This document shows positions 11,578 to 24,338 of a stretch of 64,000 bases of DNA, piece by piece. The DNA comes from Monosiga brevicollis MX1 (taxonomy: Eukaryota; Opisthokonta; Choanoflagellata; Craspedida; Salpingoecidae), in contig NW_001865045.1 in the NCBI RefSeq assembly GCF_000002865.3, positions 1,047,788-1,111,787 of the forward strand, read 5' to 3'. The position numbers were made by a program, and so were the translations under genes. Position 1 is the stretch's first letter, and each line of letters begins with the position of its first letter. The notes beneath the pieces were generated by a model that was not told where the DNA came from, did no database searches, and worked only from the letters and a program-made list of their open reading frames with translations.

Positions 11578-12851
11578 CTAAGCATTGGTGGGGGCGGGGG
11601 TAGTCGCAGCAGGAGGAGCGACGACGTTGACTGTAGGGGCCTCACTGGTTGTGGGGGCAGCGGTGGAAGGCGCGGCCGGGGCGTTGGTGGTGACTGGAAT
11701 GGGACCGGTGCTCACGGCAGTCGGACCCATCGTGCTCCCGGGAGTGGGGACAATGGAAACGTTGTCCTCAGCACTAGGGTTGGGCCCAGGCACGGGCGGC
11801 GGAACGGTATCAGGGCCAGTGTCCATACCACTTGCAGCCCCTTCATTGGCGCTGGGAAGTGCCTTTGGGAGTGTGGTGGTGGCGACGCTGGTGGCGATGC
11901 TGGTGGCGGGCCCAGTGGCATTGGGGGCGGCACTGGTGGCACTGGCACTGGCATGACCACTGGACTCGGCAGCCCCACCGACACCGGGGTCTGCTTTCAT
12001 GATCTGTTCGGTTGCGGTGGTGGCCTGCGACAAGAGCGCCTCAATGTCTTCTGCATCATGGGCAGTCGGTTTGAGTTGCATCAGGCGTTGGCGGGCAAGC
12101 TCAGCAAAGCGGTGACCCTTGCGGCGCTTGAGCTGCGAAAAGTAGTTTTGGTAGCGACGGCGCTGGTTGCGCAACTCCCGCTGCTTTTCCTTGTCAGGGA
12201 TAGCTGCCACAAAGGCCTTAAACTGGGCCAATTGCTTGACCAAGACAACCGATGGGGGCCAGCGCCACCGGCCATTGGCAATGCGGGTGTCTGAGGTGGA
12301 GGGCTGAAAGAGGGGCAAGTGGTCCAAATTCTCATCCATGGCTTCTCTTGAAATGGGCACGTTGTTGTTGGCAGCGCCAGTGGCGCCNNNNNNNNNNNNN
12401 NNNNNNNNNNNNNNNNNNNNNNNNNNNNNNNNNNNNNACCGGATACGACGACGGGGGCCCCGCTTAGGTCCGTGGCGGGGACAGGGCCGACCGAGGGGCC
12501 ATTCATGTCATACAAATCACCGGTGGTGGGAGGTTGGACGCCCACGTTGATGTCACCGGTGACGGGGACGGCAGGGCCCACTGCCACGGGCTCAGCAGCA
12601 GCGTCGTTTGAGATGCCGTTGGCTTCATCCGAGCCATCGACGCCTTGTCCACGACCGCGACCGCGACCACGACCGCGACCACGACCGCGAGCTGCCATTG
12701 CGGCGTCGGAAGACTCGTTGGAGGGGACGGGGGCGTCGGTGGGGACGGGGGCCATCTGACTGTCGGGGACGGCCGCGGGCTGATCACCATCTTCGGATTG
12801 GGGGCCAGACTTCTTCATGTTTGCGAGGACAGCAACAACGTTCTCTTCCAT
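11578..12851 (-). CDS. Arg-Gly-repeat, Ala/Pro/Thr-rich protein interrupted by an assembly gap
   Basis: Two open stretches flank a 50-N gap and look like one gene. The N-terminal part starts at MEENVVAVLANMKKSGPQ (ATG at 12849-12851; an in-frame upstream ATG at 12947 is possible) and carries a run of at least seven Arg-Gly pairs, like RNA-binding RG/RGG boxes. The C-terminal part, after the gap, has LPLFQPSTSDTRIANGRW and a basic, likely helical stretch ending near RRRYQNYFSQLKRRKGHRFA. An approximately 150-residue tail of Ala, Pro, Thr and Val follows, ending in TAG at 11578-11580. The two parts are in different frames relative to the N-run, so the gap length is not exact. No known domain was recognised. 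Nucleic-acid binding is only suggested by composition. Confidence 0.5.
12388..12437. other. Assembly gap (50 N)
   Basis: Fifty consecutive N bases lie inside the coding region of the RG-repeat protein. The round number and the frame change across it suggest a placeholder of arbitrary length. Confidence 0.98.
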
Positions 12852-14440
<1,589 letters not shown>

Positions 14441-14998
14441 TTAGACCTTGTAGCCACGAGAGGCACGGCGACCACGGGCCTTCTCGAACTTGCGGCCCTT
14501 GGAGCGGACGTAGGGCTTGACGTGCGAGTGGGGCACACCGGGGGCACCAAAGTGCTTGACGGCCTCGCGAGACTTGCGGGGACCCTGGAGCAGGACGGTG
14601 TTCTGGCCAGTGGGGGCACGGAGGGCCAGCTGGTCAAAGGTCATGATCTCACCACCGGCAGCGAGGATGCGCTTGCGGGCAGACTCGGTCACACGCAGAG
14701 CGCAGACGGTCAGCTTGGGGACCTCAATGACGCGGACATCATCGGTGACGGTACCGACAATGACAGCAATCTTCGACTCTTGCTTCTTCATGTGGGTCAT
14801 GAGCTTGGAGAGGCTGAGAGGAGGGCGGTTGATGCGCGACATAAAGAGACGGCGCAGGACAACCTTGTTGAAGCTGGACTCGGTACGGCGCGCAAGGAAG
14901 CGGTACAGCTTCACGAGCAGGCGGAGATAGGGGTCCTCCGACTCGGGAGCCGTGCGGCGGCCCTTCTTGGCGTGGTGGTGGCGGATATCAATACCCAT
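14441..14998 (-). CDS. RPL18: 60S ribosomal protein L18 (eL18)
   Basis: eL18 is a structural protein of the large cytosolic ribosomal subunit. A single uninterrupted frame encodes 185 residues, against 188 in human. It begins [20 protein letters not shown]. Family blocks include [70 protein letters not shown] and a C-terminal [19 protein letters not shown] is at 14996-14998 and TAA at 14441-14443. A cag lies just before the ATG on the coding strand, so a 5'-UTR intron ending near the start is possible. Codon use shows strong third-position C/G bias, as expected for a highly expressed gene. Confidence 0.98.
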   Translation of the reverse strand: MGIDIRHHHAKKGRRTAPESEDPYLRLLVKLYRFLARRTESSFNKVVLRRLFMSRINRPPLSLSKLMTHMKKQESKIAVIVGTVTDDVRVIEVPKLTVCALRVTESARKRILAAGGEIMTFDQLALRAPTGQNTVLLQGPRKSREAVKHFGAPGVPHSHVKPYVRSKGRKFEKARGRRASRGYKV

Positions 14999-16657
14999 GG
15001 CTCTGCACAAGATCAAGGACAAAAAAAAGAAGAAACGAGGTGAGTATAACGGCAACACATACGAAGAAATACCAACACACAGGCAAAAGAGACGAGCTGG
15101 CCCGCCGCGAGGCCATGCGCATGCATGTGGGATAGACAATGTCACAGCCACGCGGCGTCGCCGACGATGAGGCCAGCACACTGCCCAATAAGGAGAGATC
15201 CCCAACGGTGGTCTATCCATGGGCGCGCGTGCAAGTCCATCTCTCGCTGCTCGGATTGACGTATATCAACATCACGAGGGCGTCCCAAGGCACATGGGCA
15301 TGTACCATTTGAGAAAGCAGAGACACAGCTTGCAAAGTGTATAGGTTGCCAGAGAAAAAGAGTGATTCAACTCCCATCCCCCCATCACACAGCCAAATTC
15401 ACATCCCACGAGGCAAAAGAAACCTGCTGGATACAATGACAATATCAGAGAGATGGAGGTGAAGACGAGGAGACGAGCGCGTGTAATCAAGCAAGACGCC
15501 GAACAAGGAAAGTCATTGACAGGGTGCATGCACCGCGCCTAGCCTTCCTCATTCGACACACAAGCTGACCACGGCCCAGACCACGTGTTTGACACCACTC
15601 TCGCATGCGATATTCAATCATTGAATCCAGAACAGGCCCGTGCACCATGAAGATGGAAGAAGACGGCAGGAGGGAGCCGAGTTGACGTAAGATAAAAAGG
15701 CCAGGTCGAGCACATGGATCAACTCGGGCAATCTCCACGCTGCCACGAACCGATGTTATATCATCATTGGAAGCCCAAGATGGAAACGCTCACAGCGTCA
15801 CCACCGCCAGGTTTTCCGAGATACAACAACGCAACGCGCACAGCTGGAAGAAATGCTCCAATTTGTCCATGGCCTCGAGCGCTCAATCGCCGCACACACC
15901 GGCTGCCTTCACCAAAGGCGAGCAACAACCGATGGCACTTGCACTCTTTTGTCAATTGGAAAACCGTCACTAGCATGACGTGCAATGCTCAGAGATATCG
16001 CAGGATATAACCGAGGGTTGCGTGCGGCACTCGACTCAACGCCTGGATGCCCCAAAGGGCGCCAGGCGAGAGCAGGCAGCACAACAAAATCCATCGGTGT
16101 CACCCACTTGCATCGTCGGGTGTTGAAGACGAGCGCAATCCAAGTTCTGGCAAAGCAGAACATGTTGCAGACCCCTGTCCATCATCACCCATGGTCCAGG
16201 CGCCGGGCGCCGACCACGGCGACACCAGTCGTTAGACTGGCTGCCATTGCTCGAGGAGCAAATCCTCTCTTTTGCGCTGGGTCGGAATCGACCGCGATCA
16301 TGACTCACGCGTTGATCCGAGGGCCAAGACAAAAAAAAAGTGCTACCACGGGCTCAAACCTCACCACGAGGTTTCGACCAACTGTCATTCATCCTCATTC
16401 ATCACATCTGGTAGTCAACTTCTTCTGACAATTTTGAGTCTTGATGTCAGACTATCAGTCTCCGGGCCTTGACGACGTCGTCGCAAGGATTGTGTTGCCT
16501 CTCTCGCGCTCTCTCTCTCTCTCTCTCGCTCTCGCTCTCGCGCTCTCTGTTCTTGGGCGGTAGCTGACGCAGGTCGGGTCGTGTGGTCAAGGCCGGACGA
16601 AGACCTACGGCATTGAGGGTGGTTGATGCGTTATTGGCACGCGGCGTATCGGACAGG
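14999..16657. other. Long divergent interval between RPL18 and MORN3
   Basis: This 1.66-kb stretch lies between the starts of RPL18 (-) and MORN3 (+). It contains A-rich and mixed sequence and a (CT)n/(CGCTCT) tract at 16499-16549, 109 bp before the MORN3 start. An open frame of about 147 codons on the plus strand at 15985-16428 has no recognisable domain and no coding signature; I do not call it a gene. Otherwise nothing is seen. Confidence 0.4.
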
Positions 16658-17887
16658 ATGCCATTGCCGCCTTCAACGCTGCCCAAGTGGAAGGTGAATG
16701 AGCGCCGAGCTCAGCGAAATGGCACGCTCGGACAAATCACCTTTCCCAATGGCGACACCTACAAGGGCGAATGGCGTGACGATCAGATGCATGGTGGGTC
16801 GGGGGTTGATTGGTTTCCGTGTGTTCCTGCAGCATCTGGCTGCTTGGGCACGGTCATCCATTAGCTCAACTCAGGAGGGCCCCATGAACCACTCGCGACC
16901 GTGCGGTCTGGGATTTTTCTCTTGCCTCACCGCGTCTGTCGCTGTACTCTGCCTCCCCGCGCTCAGGCAAGGGCTGCTACACCAGTCGGGAGCACGGGTT
17001 TGTCTACGAAGGGGACTTTATGGACGGCCGCCAGGAAGGCTATGGTGTCTACAGGTGCGGGCCCAGCAGGTTCAATGCAAACGCCACCGTGCCATGGCCG
17101 GTTGTGGGGCCTGTGGACGGGTCGACTCACTCGGTGTCGTGGGGTCGGATTCTGGTTGGCGCAGTATTTTCATGAGCAACGGCAAGCTTCGAAAGCAATA
17201 CCTCGGCAATTGGGAAGCAGGACTGCAACACGTACGAAGCCGCCTCCCGTGCGCTAGCGCCAGCGGACTGCCACCTTCTCTGTCCGTGCTCCGCTTGGGA
17301 GAGGGCGTGCCTCACCAACCTGCACCTGGCTGGTCGGGTTTCGTAGGGGCAAGGGTCCTTCTTCTTCAACGACGAAGGCACGGAAAAGTACGAAGGCGAA
17401 TGGCGGGAAGGCAACCGCGAAGGCTGGGGTCGCATGTACTACGAGGACGGCAGCATTTATGAGGGCGAATGGCTTGATGACATGCGCCATGGCCTGGGCC
17501 TGCTTCTCCTCAGTGCGTGATCTCGTGCTGCGTCCGTTGGGCCTTTGCTGGTCCGGTCTCTGCGTGTGTGGCAGTGTCGCTTTGCGCACATGTTGGCTGC
17601 TGCGGACTCATCGGCTCGTCGCCATGCCTTTGCGTGCCACCTGCCTTCCTGTTGGGATAGAGGATGGCAATCGCTACGAGGGACAATGGGCCGAGGATCT
17701 GAAAGAGGGTGAGGGCAGCTATTTTTACGTGACCAAGCGACGGTGCTTCAAGGGCACTTGGCACAAGGGCAACACCAAATGCGGCGAGTACTTTGAGCTC
17801 GACAGTGCCGCGGGCCAGCGCTTTCCTATACCCGAGCTTAAGCTCGCCAATCCCAACGCCGTGCTTGATGCCGCCAGTCGGCCATAG
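16658..17887 (+). CDS. MORN3: MORN repeat-containing protein 3
   Basis: MORN3 is a conserved protein of motile-flagellum organisms, best known from testis. The exons give KWKVNERRAQRNG, the typical N-terminal block, then a series of MORN repeats: ITFPNGDTYKGEWRDDQMH, GFVYEGDFMDGRQEGYGVY, KYEGEWREGNREGWGRMYY, GSIYEGEWLDDMRHGLG, NRYEGQWAEDLKEGEGSYF and CFKGTWHKGNTKCGEYFEL. The MORN3-specific C-terminus FPIPELKLANPNAVLDAA follows. ATG at 16658 is the first in frame, and TAG is at 17885-17887. About four introns of 70 to 170 bp interrupt it. The MORN array probably serves as a scaffold in or near the flagellar axoneme; that location is inferred from the family. Confidence 0.93.
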
Positions 17888-18014
17888 ATATGCGACCCGA
17901 TATCAAGACCCATCTACCCGTTTTTGTTTTTGTGTGTTAAAATCTAGGAACCTTTTGCCGGTGTCGGCGTCACTGTGCCAATGGCCTTCCCGCAAAGTGT
18001 TGGACAAGGCCATG

Positions 18015-18066
18015 AATCATGGTGTATGAAAATGGTGGCGAATCATGGTGTATGAAAATGGTGGCG
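18015..18066. repeat. Perfect 26-bp tandem duplication
   Basis: The unit aatcatggtgtatgaaaatg plus tggcg (26 bp) occurs twice head to tail at 18015-18040 and 18041-18066. It lies in the convergent spacer (17888-18222) between MORN3 and the small heat-shock protein gene, which otherwise shows no gene. Confidence 0.95.
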
Positions 18067-18222
18067 TACTCGCACATCTGAATGTAGATAAAACAGGTCA
18101 ATTGGGATTGCGCACACTCAACGAAGCGTTCTCTGCAGTGCAACTGCACGAGGAACACAATGCACGCGCCACGATCACACAAGTACGAATATAGCCATAG
18201 TCATGGGCAGGTTGTCAATCAT

Positions 18223-18803
18223 TTAGTGGTTCTCAATCTGGTTATTACGGTGATCACCGTGCACGTTGATGCGTCGCGAGCGAGAATAGGGCTTGTCCAT
18301 CTTTGGCACGCTCACAATCAGTTCGCCGTGGCGGTAGTTGGCGTCAATGTGACTGACATCCGCGTCATCGGGCAGGCGGAAAGAGCGGGTGAAGCTGCCA
18401 TACGAGCGTTCGACCCGGCGCCAGTGGTGTCCCTCGTCCTCCTCATCGCTTTGACGGCGGCGCTCGCCGCGAATCACCAGCGTGTTGTCGTCGCGCACAG
18501 AAACGTCAATGTCCTCGTCACGCAGTCCCGGGGCATCCACGTGGAAAATGTGCGCACTGGGGCGCTCCTGCAACGATTCAAGTTTTGGAATGGACAACAC
18601 AACACAAAGAGTCAGGAAATAGCGGGGAAAATTGCAATGTCCCATCGAGATGCCTGCGAGCGCCGCTCGTCGCGATACGGGTACTGTTGACGCACCTCAA
18701 TGTCGCAAGCGCCAAAGCGGGTCAGTTCGCGCGAACCCATGCCGTTGCCAAAGCCCCGCATGGGCTCATCGAGCGCGTAATCGTTGAACAGAGACATGGC
18801 CAT
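18223..18803 (-). CDS. Small heat-shock protein (alpha-crystallin/Hsp20 domain)
   Basis: This is an ATP-independent chaperone that holds unfolding proteins and usually forms oligomers. Two exons join exactly: 18803-18696 (36 codons, ending ACDIE) and 18567-18223 (115 codons with the stop), giving 150 residues. The alpha-crystallin domain starts near residue 40 with HIFHVDAPGLRDEDIDVSVR, then NTLVIRGERRR, a charged loop, SYGSFTRSFRLPDDADVSHI, and GELIVSVPKMDK. An I/V-x-I/V-like motif (RRINVHG) ends the domain. The short N-terminal arm has a Phe/Gly/Met-rich stretch. It resembles class I cytosolic sHSPs. No heat-shock element was looked for beyond casual inspection, and none is claimed. Confidence 0.95.
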
Positions 18804-19540
18804 GCTGCTGGTCGGTCAAGTTGGTGCTTGTTTGTTTGCGTAAAAGCGGAAATAAATAAGAAAGTCTGAAAAGCTTGGTCTGGTAGCTGGCAGATGTAAA
18901 ATGACATTCGTCTCGTGCCAGGTTGCACTTGAACTTGATCGAGACAGCTCGCCAACCGCTTGCTTCTCGAAGCAGGTGGTAATCAGCAAGGGCCCAATGG
19001 CAATTTCAAGGTAGGGGCGCCCTCAGCTGCAAGCCGCTGGCAAGGGCCATCGAGAGGCGAAGGGGTTGCCTCTCCAGTCTCCGAGTCCATGATGATCATC
19101 AACCAATGCGCAAGCCGTGATGATCATCAGCCCATCTCATCATCCACGACTCTCCTTCCAGAATGTGCTGACACCATGTTACAAACAATCAATAAAATTC
19201 ATGTAGCTCAGTGCGCCCTCTTCTTCCCGATGTACGCTTCATCACACGGGGAAGAAGAAGGCGCACTGTGTTGAGAGTTGATGACTTGATGCTGCGCCGC
19301 TCTTGATGATCAAATCCAACATGTTCCCATGCTGTCCTCAGCCACCGCCGCTCGTGCCCGTCCCCAAAACTGCTTTCATGCATGCGATCACATCGCATCC
19401 GCAAGCGCATGTTTACAAGTAAAATACATAAAAAAGTCAACAGCCTGATCTGTGATACTTGCTCCTGGTCGAAAAGCGTTAAGCATTATACCATTATATC
19501 TCATATGTAAAATACTTACAGGGGTGTCAGCTACTTTTTT

Positions 19541-19581
<41 letters not shown>

Positions 19582-19611
19582 AAAAAAAAAAAAAAAAAAA
19601 ATTAAATTGGG
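18804..19611. other. Divergent interval sHSP/SPPL2 with a hairpin and a (GA)n tract
   Basis: This 808-bp region lies between two divergent starts. It holds a 21-bp near-perfect inverted repeat (19209-19229 with 19247-19268) and a (GA)n tract at 19543-19579 followed by an A-run up to 33 bp from the SPPL2 start. Several copies of gatgatcat cluster near 19090-19130. No coding region is seen. Confidence 0.6.
19209..19268. other. Inverted repeat able to form a 21-bp stem with a 17-nt loop
   Basis: The left arm begins cagtgcgcc and the right arm ends ggcgcactg. The arms pair over about 20 of 21 positions, with one C/T difference and one extra C near the loop. Stem and loop sizes are in the range of a hairpin RNA precursor or a small palindromic element. 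Transcription is not shown by the sequence. Confidence 0.7.
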
Positions 19612-21252
19612 ATGTTGCGCCAAGTGACTGCTCGATGGTCGGGGCTCGGGCTGCTACTGGTGGGGCTCCTGGCATTGGAGGCGCGTGGGGATGCAGTCAA
19701 GGTGAAGCTGACGGGGGCAGGGAACGAGGTCTTGGTAGACTGCGGGCTGCAGGAGACACGCTGGGGTCGAGTGGCCGTCCAAAACGTGCCCTTGATCGTT
19801 GTCACGCCGGAGCTGGCGTGTCCTGATCCCAGCTCAAATCAAACCCACATCCAGAATGGAGATCAGCTTGCCGGTATGCCAACTCGTGCATCACTAGATA
19901 CCCTGGACACTTCTTGTCCATTCGTGGGCACGTGGCGGGTCGACTTGGCTTTGCGTCTCTTGACAGACACCGAGGTCTGCGTGTTGTGACAGACGGGTCT
20001 CACGGCGACCCGCCTTACCCCTGGCCTTAGGCAACGTCGCACTTGTCAAGAGAGGCAACTGTACATTCTCTGACAAGGTTCTGGCACTAACCCCCTATGC
20101 CCCTGCCGCCATCCTCATTGTCTCAACTCCAGATAGCGATGTGGTATGTCACTACCCCTGCGCCAGTGCGCCCGTCGTGGCCCCCTTGCCAGCTCTTCGA
20201 CTCACATGGGACACCTCGCCTGCCCTGGCGCATTTGGCCACATGGCATCCTTGCCTGGACATGGATCTACTCAGACCCTCCCCGTCGCCGCCCAGGATAC
20301 AGACTATGATGGCGTCAATTGCAGCGTGATCATGGTGTCAGACCGCCTGGACGTAGCGCCAAACCGTTCAACCTGGCTCCGAGTGCACGTTGATCCCCAG
20401 CACCAAGGCAAACTAGATGGGAGTGCCTTTGTATTCTTGCTGATGGCTATTTTTGTTCTTGTGTCGGCCAGCCTCTGGTCCTCGCACGCCGACCGGGTCA
20501 AATGGCTCTACCAACCGCTGGTGAACCAGACCGATGAGGCCGAGACCATGGCTGAAGAAGCCAAAGAAGATGACGTCGTCGTCTTCACCTGGCGCTTCAT
20601 CCTCTACCTGGTGGTGTGGGCCTCCTGCCTTCTCCTCCTCCTCTACTTTCTCTACGCCGTGCGTTTCAAACCTGCGCACCCTCTCCGACCTTGCATACTT
20701 AGCTCAAACGCCTACTTCTGGTTCGCCCTCATCTGAACTGGTTGCTGGCTGTTCGGGCCGCAGTATCTCGTCTATGTGATTATGATATTCTTCGTCATTG
20801 GTAGCACCTCGGCCAGCTCAGCTCTTCTGCGAGCCTGGTGGCCTTGGTCGACGGGCTCCACCCAACAATCCATCCTGTGCACCAAATGGGGTTTCGTGCT
20901 CACCGTCTACGACTGCCTCACTGCACTTCCTGGATTATGGTTGGTCAGCGCGGCGTGCATGAGCAGTCCAACCAATCAGGCCCCACTCATTGTCCGCTTG
21001 TATTCTTGTCCCGTGCATACCTCTCTATGTCTTCGTGTCACCGCCTGTTTCCTTCATCACGTGAACAGCATGGGTGTGACATGGTTTTGCATCCGCCACG
21101 AGCCCAATGCCTGGGTGCTGCAAGACATTTTGGGCATGTGCTTACTGATCAATGCCCTCAACGTCTTGCGCGTGGCGACTTACCAGGTGCGGTGGCTTTC
21201 GTTCGGCTTCTGGCTCAATCCTCACAATTTTCACTGCTGAGTAACTCACAGC

Positions 21253-21288
<36 letters not shown>

Positions 21289-22460
21289 TCCCGCGACCCA
21301 CCCGGTCAGAGCATATGTCTATTGCTGACAATCTTTCCCATCTACGACGTCTTCTTCGTGTTTATCACGCCTTTGATCACCAAAAGCCACGATTCGGTCA
21401 TGGTCAAGGCTGCCACGGTGAGTGTGCACTCCGCCGCACGGCTATCCCCTTGAGTCTGGGCAAGGTGATCTGAGACGGTTAGCATAGCCGTCGCAATGTC
21501 TCTCTCATGGTGATGATGGACCTTTGCCTGTCGGGATGTGGATTGAATCAATATAGGGCGGCAGTGGCAGCACTGAGCGTATGCCTCTGGTTCTCACGTT
21601 GCCGCGTTTTGAAAGCGACTATTGCTATCGGTTGGTAGTGATGCCTTGTGCCACGCAACAATCTTTTCGAGATTATCATCGTATCCTTTTGGCCGCTTGC
21701 CATGCCATGTTTCTTGCTGACCTTGCGATGTGCCTTGACCACCTGGTGCTCCACTCGTCCAATCCTCTGGGTGGTTGGTCATGCGCGTAGGGGTTTGGGT
21801 GTCCTGGGGTTTGGTGACATTTTGCTTCCGGGTCTTGCCGTCGTGTATGCCATCAACTGGGATTGCCTTCGCCTCAAGTATCGAGGTGTTGTGCCAAGCT
21901 CGCGTGGGCTAGGCGCTCTGCGTCACTTGCATTACTTTTGGACTGCCCTGGCTGCCTACATCACTGGTGCGTTGAATCCTGTGCTGAAGAGCTTTCAAAC
22001 CCCATTCCAGGCGCTTTGGACGCATCAACGTTGGCCTGTGCGAAGAAATGGGCGTGAAAAACTGCTCTTCACAGACTTTGGGTTGAATTGTCATGTACGC
22101 AGGTCTTGGCTTGACATTTGCGGCCATGGCGGCCATGAACACGGCCCAGCCAGCGCTTCTCTATCTTGGTCCTAGGTGAGGCTGAACTGTAAAATGGCGC
22201 TGGCGTCATTGCGTGCATGCCGCCTGTATGTGCGGCAGAGTCTGGTCTCATGAAGCCGCGTCTGCAACTTCCGTTGGTGTAGCATGCTGGTGGCACTGAC
22301 ACTGTGTGGTCACGTGCATGGAGAACTGGGCTACTTTTGGCGCGGTGGTTTCCACGGTCCCAGTGCTGACGATGACGAGAGCAAGTCTGGGCTTGACCGT
22401 GACACGGACAGCGACAGTGATAGCACTCTGCTTGATCTGGATCAAGCATCGGAGAACTAG
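19612..22460 (+). CDS. Signal peptide peptidase-like 2 (intramembrane aspartyl protease)
   Basis: SPPL2 proteases cut type II membrane proteins inside the bilayer in the endosome, lysosome or plasma membrane. ATG at 19612 opens a signal peptide (RWSGLGLLLVGLLALEARG). A lumenal PA domain follows, with NVALVKRGNCTFSDKVLA and APAAILIVSTPDSDV. The membrane core has many transmembrane segments. Catalytic motifs are all present: the YD motif in FPIYDVFFVFITPLITK (Asp codon 21346-21348), the second aspartate in GFGDILLPG (21816-21818; GxGD type) and PALLYLGP (PAL from 22150). The C-terminus ends in an acidic Asp/Ser-rich tail, with TAG at 22458-22460. Presence of the PA domain and signal peptide favours SPPL2 over SPP/SPPL3. 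The 29-T run at 21257-21285 is intronic. The exon order is clear; the 2A/2B distinction does not apply. Confidence 0.93.
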
Positions 22461-22952
22461 AGATTCAGGCCGGCATGGCGTGGGATTAGCTATTGAGGGT
22501 TTCCTTCGTTTCACGTCGAATTGCCGGCGCCATAGATCAAGAAACGGTTATTTGTGTCTTGTCTCACCTTGCCTTGTTTGACTGTTGAGTGTGTGATGTG
22601 CGTGGCGGTGAGGCTGCCTGAGGATACGCAACGCGTAACTCTAGGCATGGTCGCCATTTAAAGCCGTGTTTTAACAATCTACTTTTCTGAGTACATTGAT
22701 GCAGGCAAGTTGAGTCAAAGCCTTCAGCTTCAAAACACATGTCAAAGTAAAGGAGGGCGGTGGTGGTAGACGGCCGAGCCAAATGAATTGACACAATGAT
22801 AAAAACTATTCTCGATTAGGCCGGGATGTATCGACAAGGGGCTCATTCGGGAGCTTCACAAACGCAAGGGCCCTGAAGAGAGAGCGAGAGAGAGGGAAAG
22901 AGAGAGGGAGAGGGAGAGGGAGAGGGAGAGGACAGCTTGAACGCTTTGGCAT
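22461..22952. other. Convergent interval with a GA-rich tract at 22877-22930
   Basis: This lies between the stops of SPPL2 (+) and MED6 (-). A GAGAGA/GAGGGA tract at 22877-22930 sits just 3' of MED6, one of the few GA tracts not in a promoter interval. No gene is seen. Confidence 0.6.
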
Positions 22953-23678
22953 TCAAGCCGCAGTACTGCTGTCAGGCTTCTCCTCGGACGGGACTACGGC
23001 GTGTGAGGCTGAAGGTGAGGCGGCCGCATCGGCCACGGTTTTGGCAGCGCTGTTGACAGTAACGCTGAGTGCCTCGGCAACCTGCCGTGCTTGGATGCCC
23101 GAGGCGGCCTGTGTCTTGTATTTGAGTTGATGCTTGCTGGCCGAGGCGGCCTTGCGCTTCATGGATTGTGGTGCACGCTTGAGGCACCCTTGACCAGCCT
23201 TGAAGGCGGCGGAGAGGCTGTGCAGAGCGCTGCTGAGGCGACTGGAGATGAGCGAGCTGAGGTCAGGTGCTTGATATGCGTTGCCGTTGAGAATGTAGTA
23301 GTAGGCCGTGTCAAGGGCCAGCGAGGGCTTGAAGCGTCGCTTCTGCACAACATGGTGCAAAAACGGAGGCAGAACGGCGCGCGCCTCATATTCAATGCCG
23401 CGCATTTCACGGAGTTTTTGATGGTCCAACAGCCCAAAGTTGGCCTGCTTGACACGCTCGTTGTTGCAATCACGCTGATAAAAAGCGTTGGTATCCGGCT
23501 GCGCAAAGTACTGTAACGCCAGATCACTGTTGGTCAGGGCCGTCGGGGCCAAACGGTTGTCGTACCACTGCTTGGAGAGGGCTTCGAGGTAGGCCTGTCC
23601 CTCGGCCTCGGTATAGTACTTGTTCAACGTGGTCAACAGCATGCTGTTGCTCGGCCCGCTGTTCGAATGGCTCGCCAT
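22953..23678 (-). CDS. MED6: Mediator complex subunit 6
   Basis: MED6 is a head-module subunit of Mediator, which links activators to RNA polymerase II. A single exon encodes 241 residues, close to human MED6 (about 246). Family blocks include LALQYFAQPDTNAFYQRDCN, NERVKQANFGLLDH, MRGIEYEA, LDTAYYYILNGNAYQAPDL and SLISSRLSSALHSLSAAFKA. The C-terminal third is basic and then Ala/Ser-rich, without a clear domain. ATG is at 23676-23678; TAA is at 22953-22955. It is divergent from PITRM1 over 660 bp that includes a (GA)n tract. Confidence 0.95.
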   Translation of the reverse strand: MASHSNSGPSNSMLLTTLNKYYTEAEGQAYLEALSKQWYDNRLAPTALTNSDLALQYFAQPDTNAFYQRDCNNERVKQANFGLLDHQKLREMRGIEYEARAVLPPFLHHVVQKRRFKPSLALDTAYYYILNGNAYQAPDLSSLISSRLSSALHSLSAAFKAGQGCLKRAPQSMKRKAASASKHQLKYKTQAASGIQARQVAEALSVTVNSAAKTVADAAASPSASHAVVPSEEKPDSSTAA

Positions 23679-23971
23679 GTTGTACGGTATTTGTTTTTTT
23701 ATTCCTGTTCCAATTGACCACCTTGGGATACCTCCCGCCGACCACCTTGGGCTTGGGGCAACTCACCCAGACCCTCAGTGCCACTGCGCGCCGCCGAAAA
23801 AATGCCATGAAGAAACAACTATACATGATGAAGCAAAAGTTTAAGTAATTGTAGAAGTACACATGGAGCCATATTAAGAAGTTGAAGCAAATATGTAACC
23901 TAATGTATAGTATAAAAGCAGCAAATTGTCAGATAAAGTTAAAGTTTCTGCGGACTTTCACAGAGAGAGAG

Positions 23972-24017
<46 letters not shown>

Positions 24018-24338
24018 AGAGTTTGAGAGAGAGAGTGAGAGAGAGAGCGAGCATTTTTATTCATCAGACGCTGATCGCGGAGGAGGAGGGTGAGAGGATG
24101 AGGCGCGGGCGATGGGGCGGTGAATGACGTGTCTCAAGAGGGGGGAGGGAGTGTGGGTGTGATTCAGCGCCAGTAACATGGGCTGTCGTCTCAGCTCTTT
24201 GACCTCTTTTTTTTAAACCCTTCGCGGGTGTGCGAGCGCGAAGATGTGTGTGGGAGTGACAGTGTATTGGCTCATGTTGGCACCTCATGATGTGGGTTTG
24301 CATGTTAGTTGCGACGCGCCATCTCCATCACCATCGTC
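23679..24338. repeat. Divergent MED6/PITRM1 interval with (GA)n at 23961-24053
   Basis: An A/T-rich stretch (23790-23945) is followed by a GA tract with GAGTTT interruptions at 23961-24053 and then a mixed region up to the PITRM1 start. The tract is about 283 bp from the MED6 start and 286 bp from the PITRM1 start. No gene is seen. Confidence 0.7.

Noticed and set aside
15985-16428. A 147-codon open frame on the plus strand between RPL18 and MORN3
   Set aside because: No domain, biased composition without codon signature, and no supporting splice signals or neighbours.
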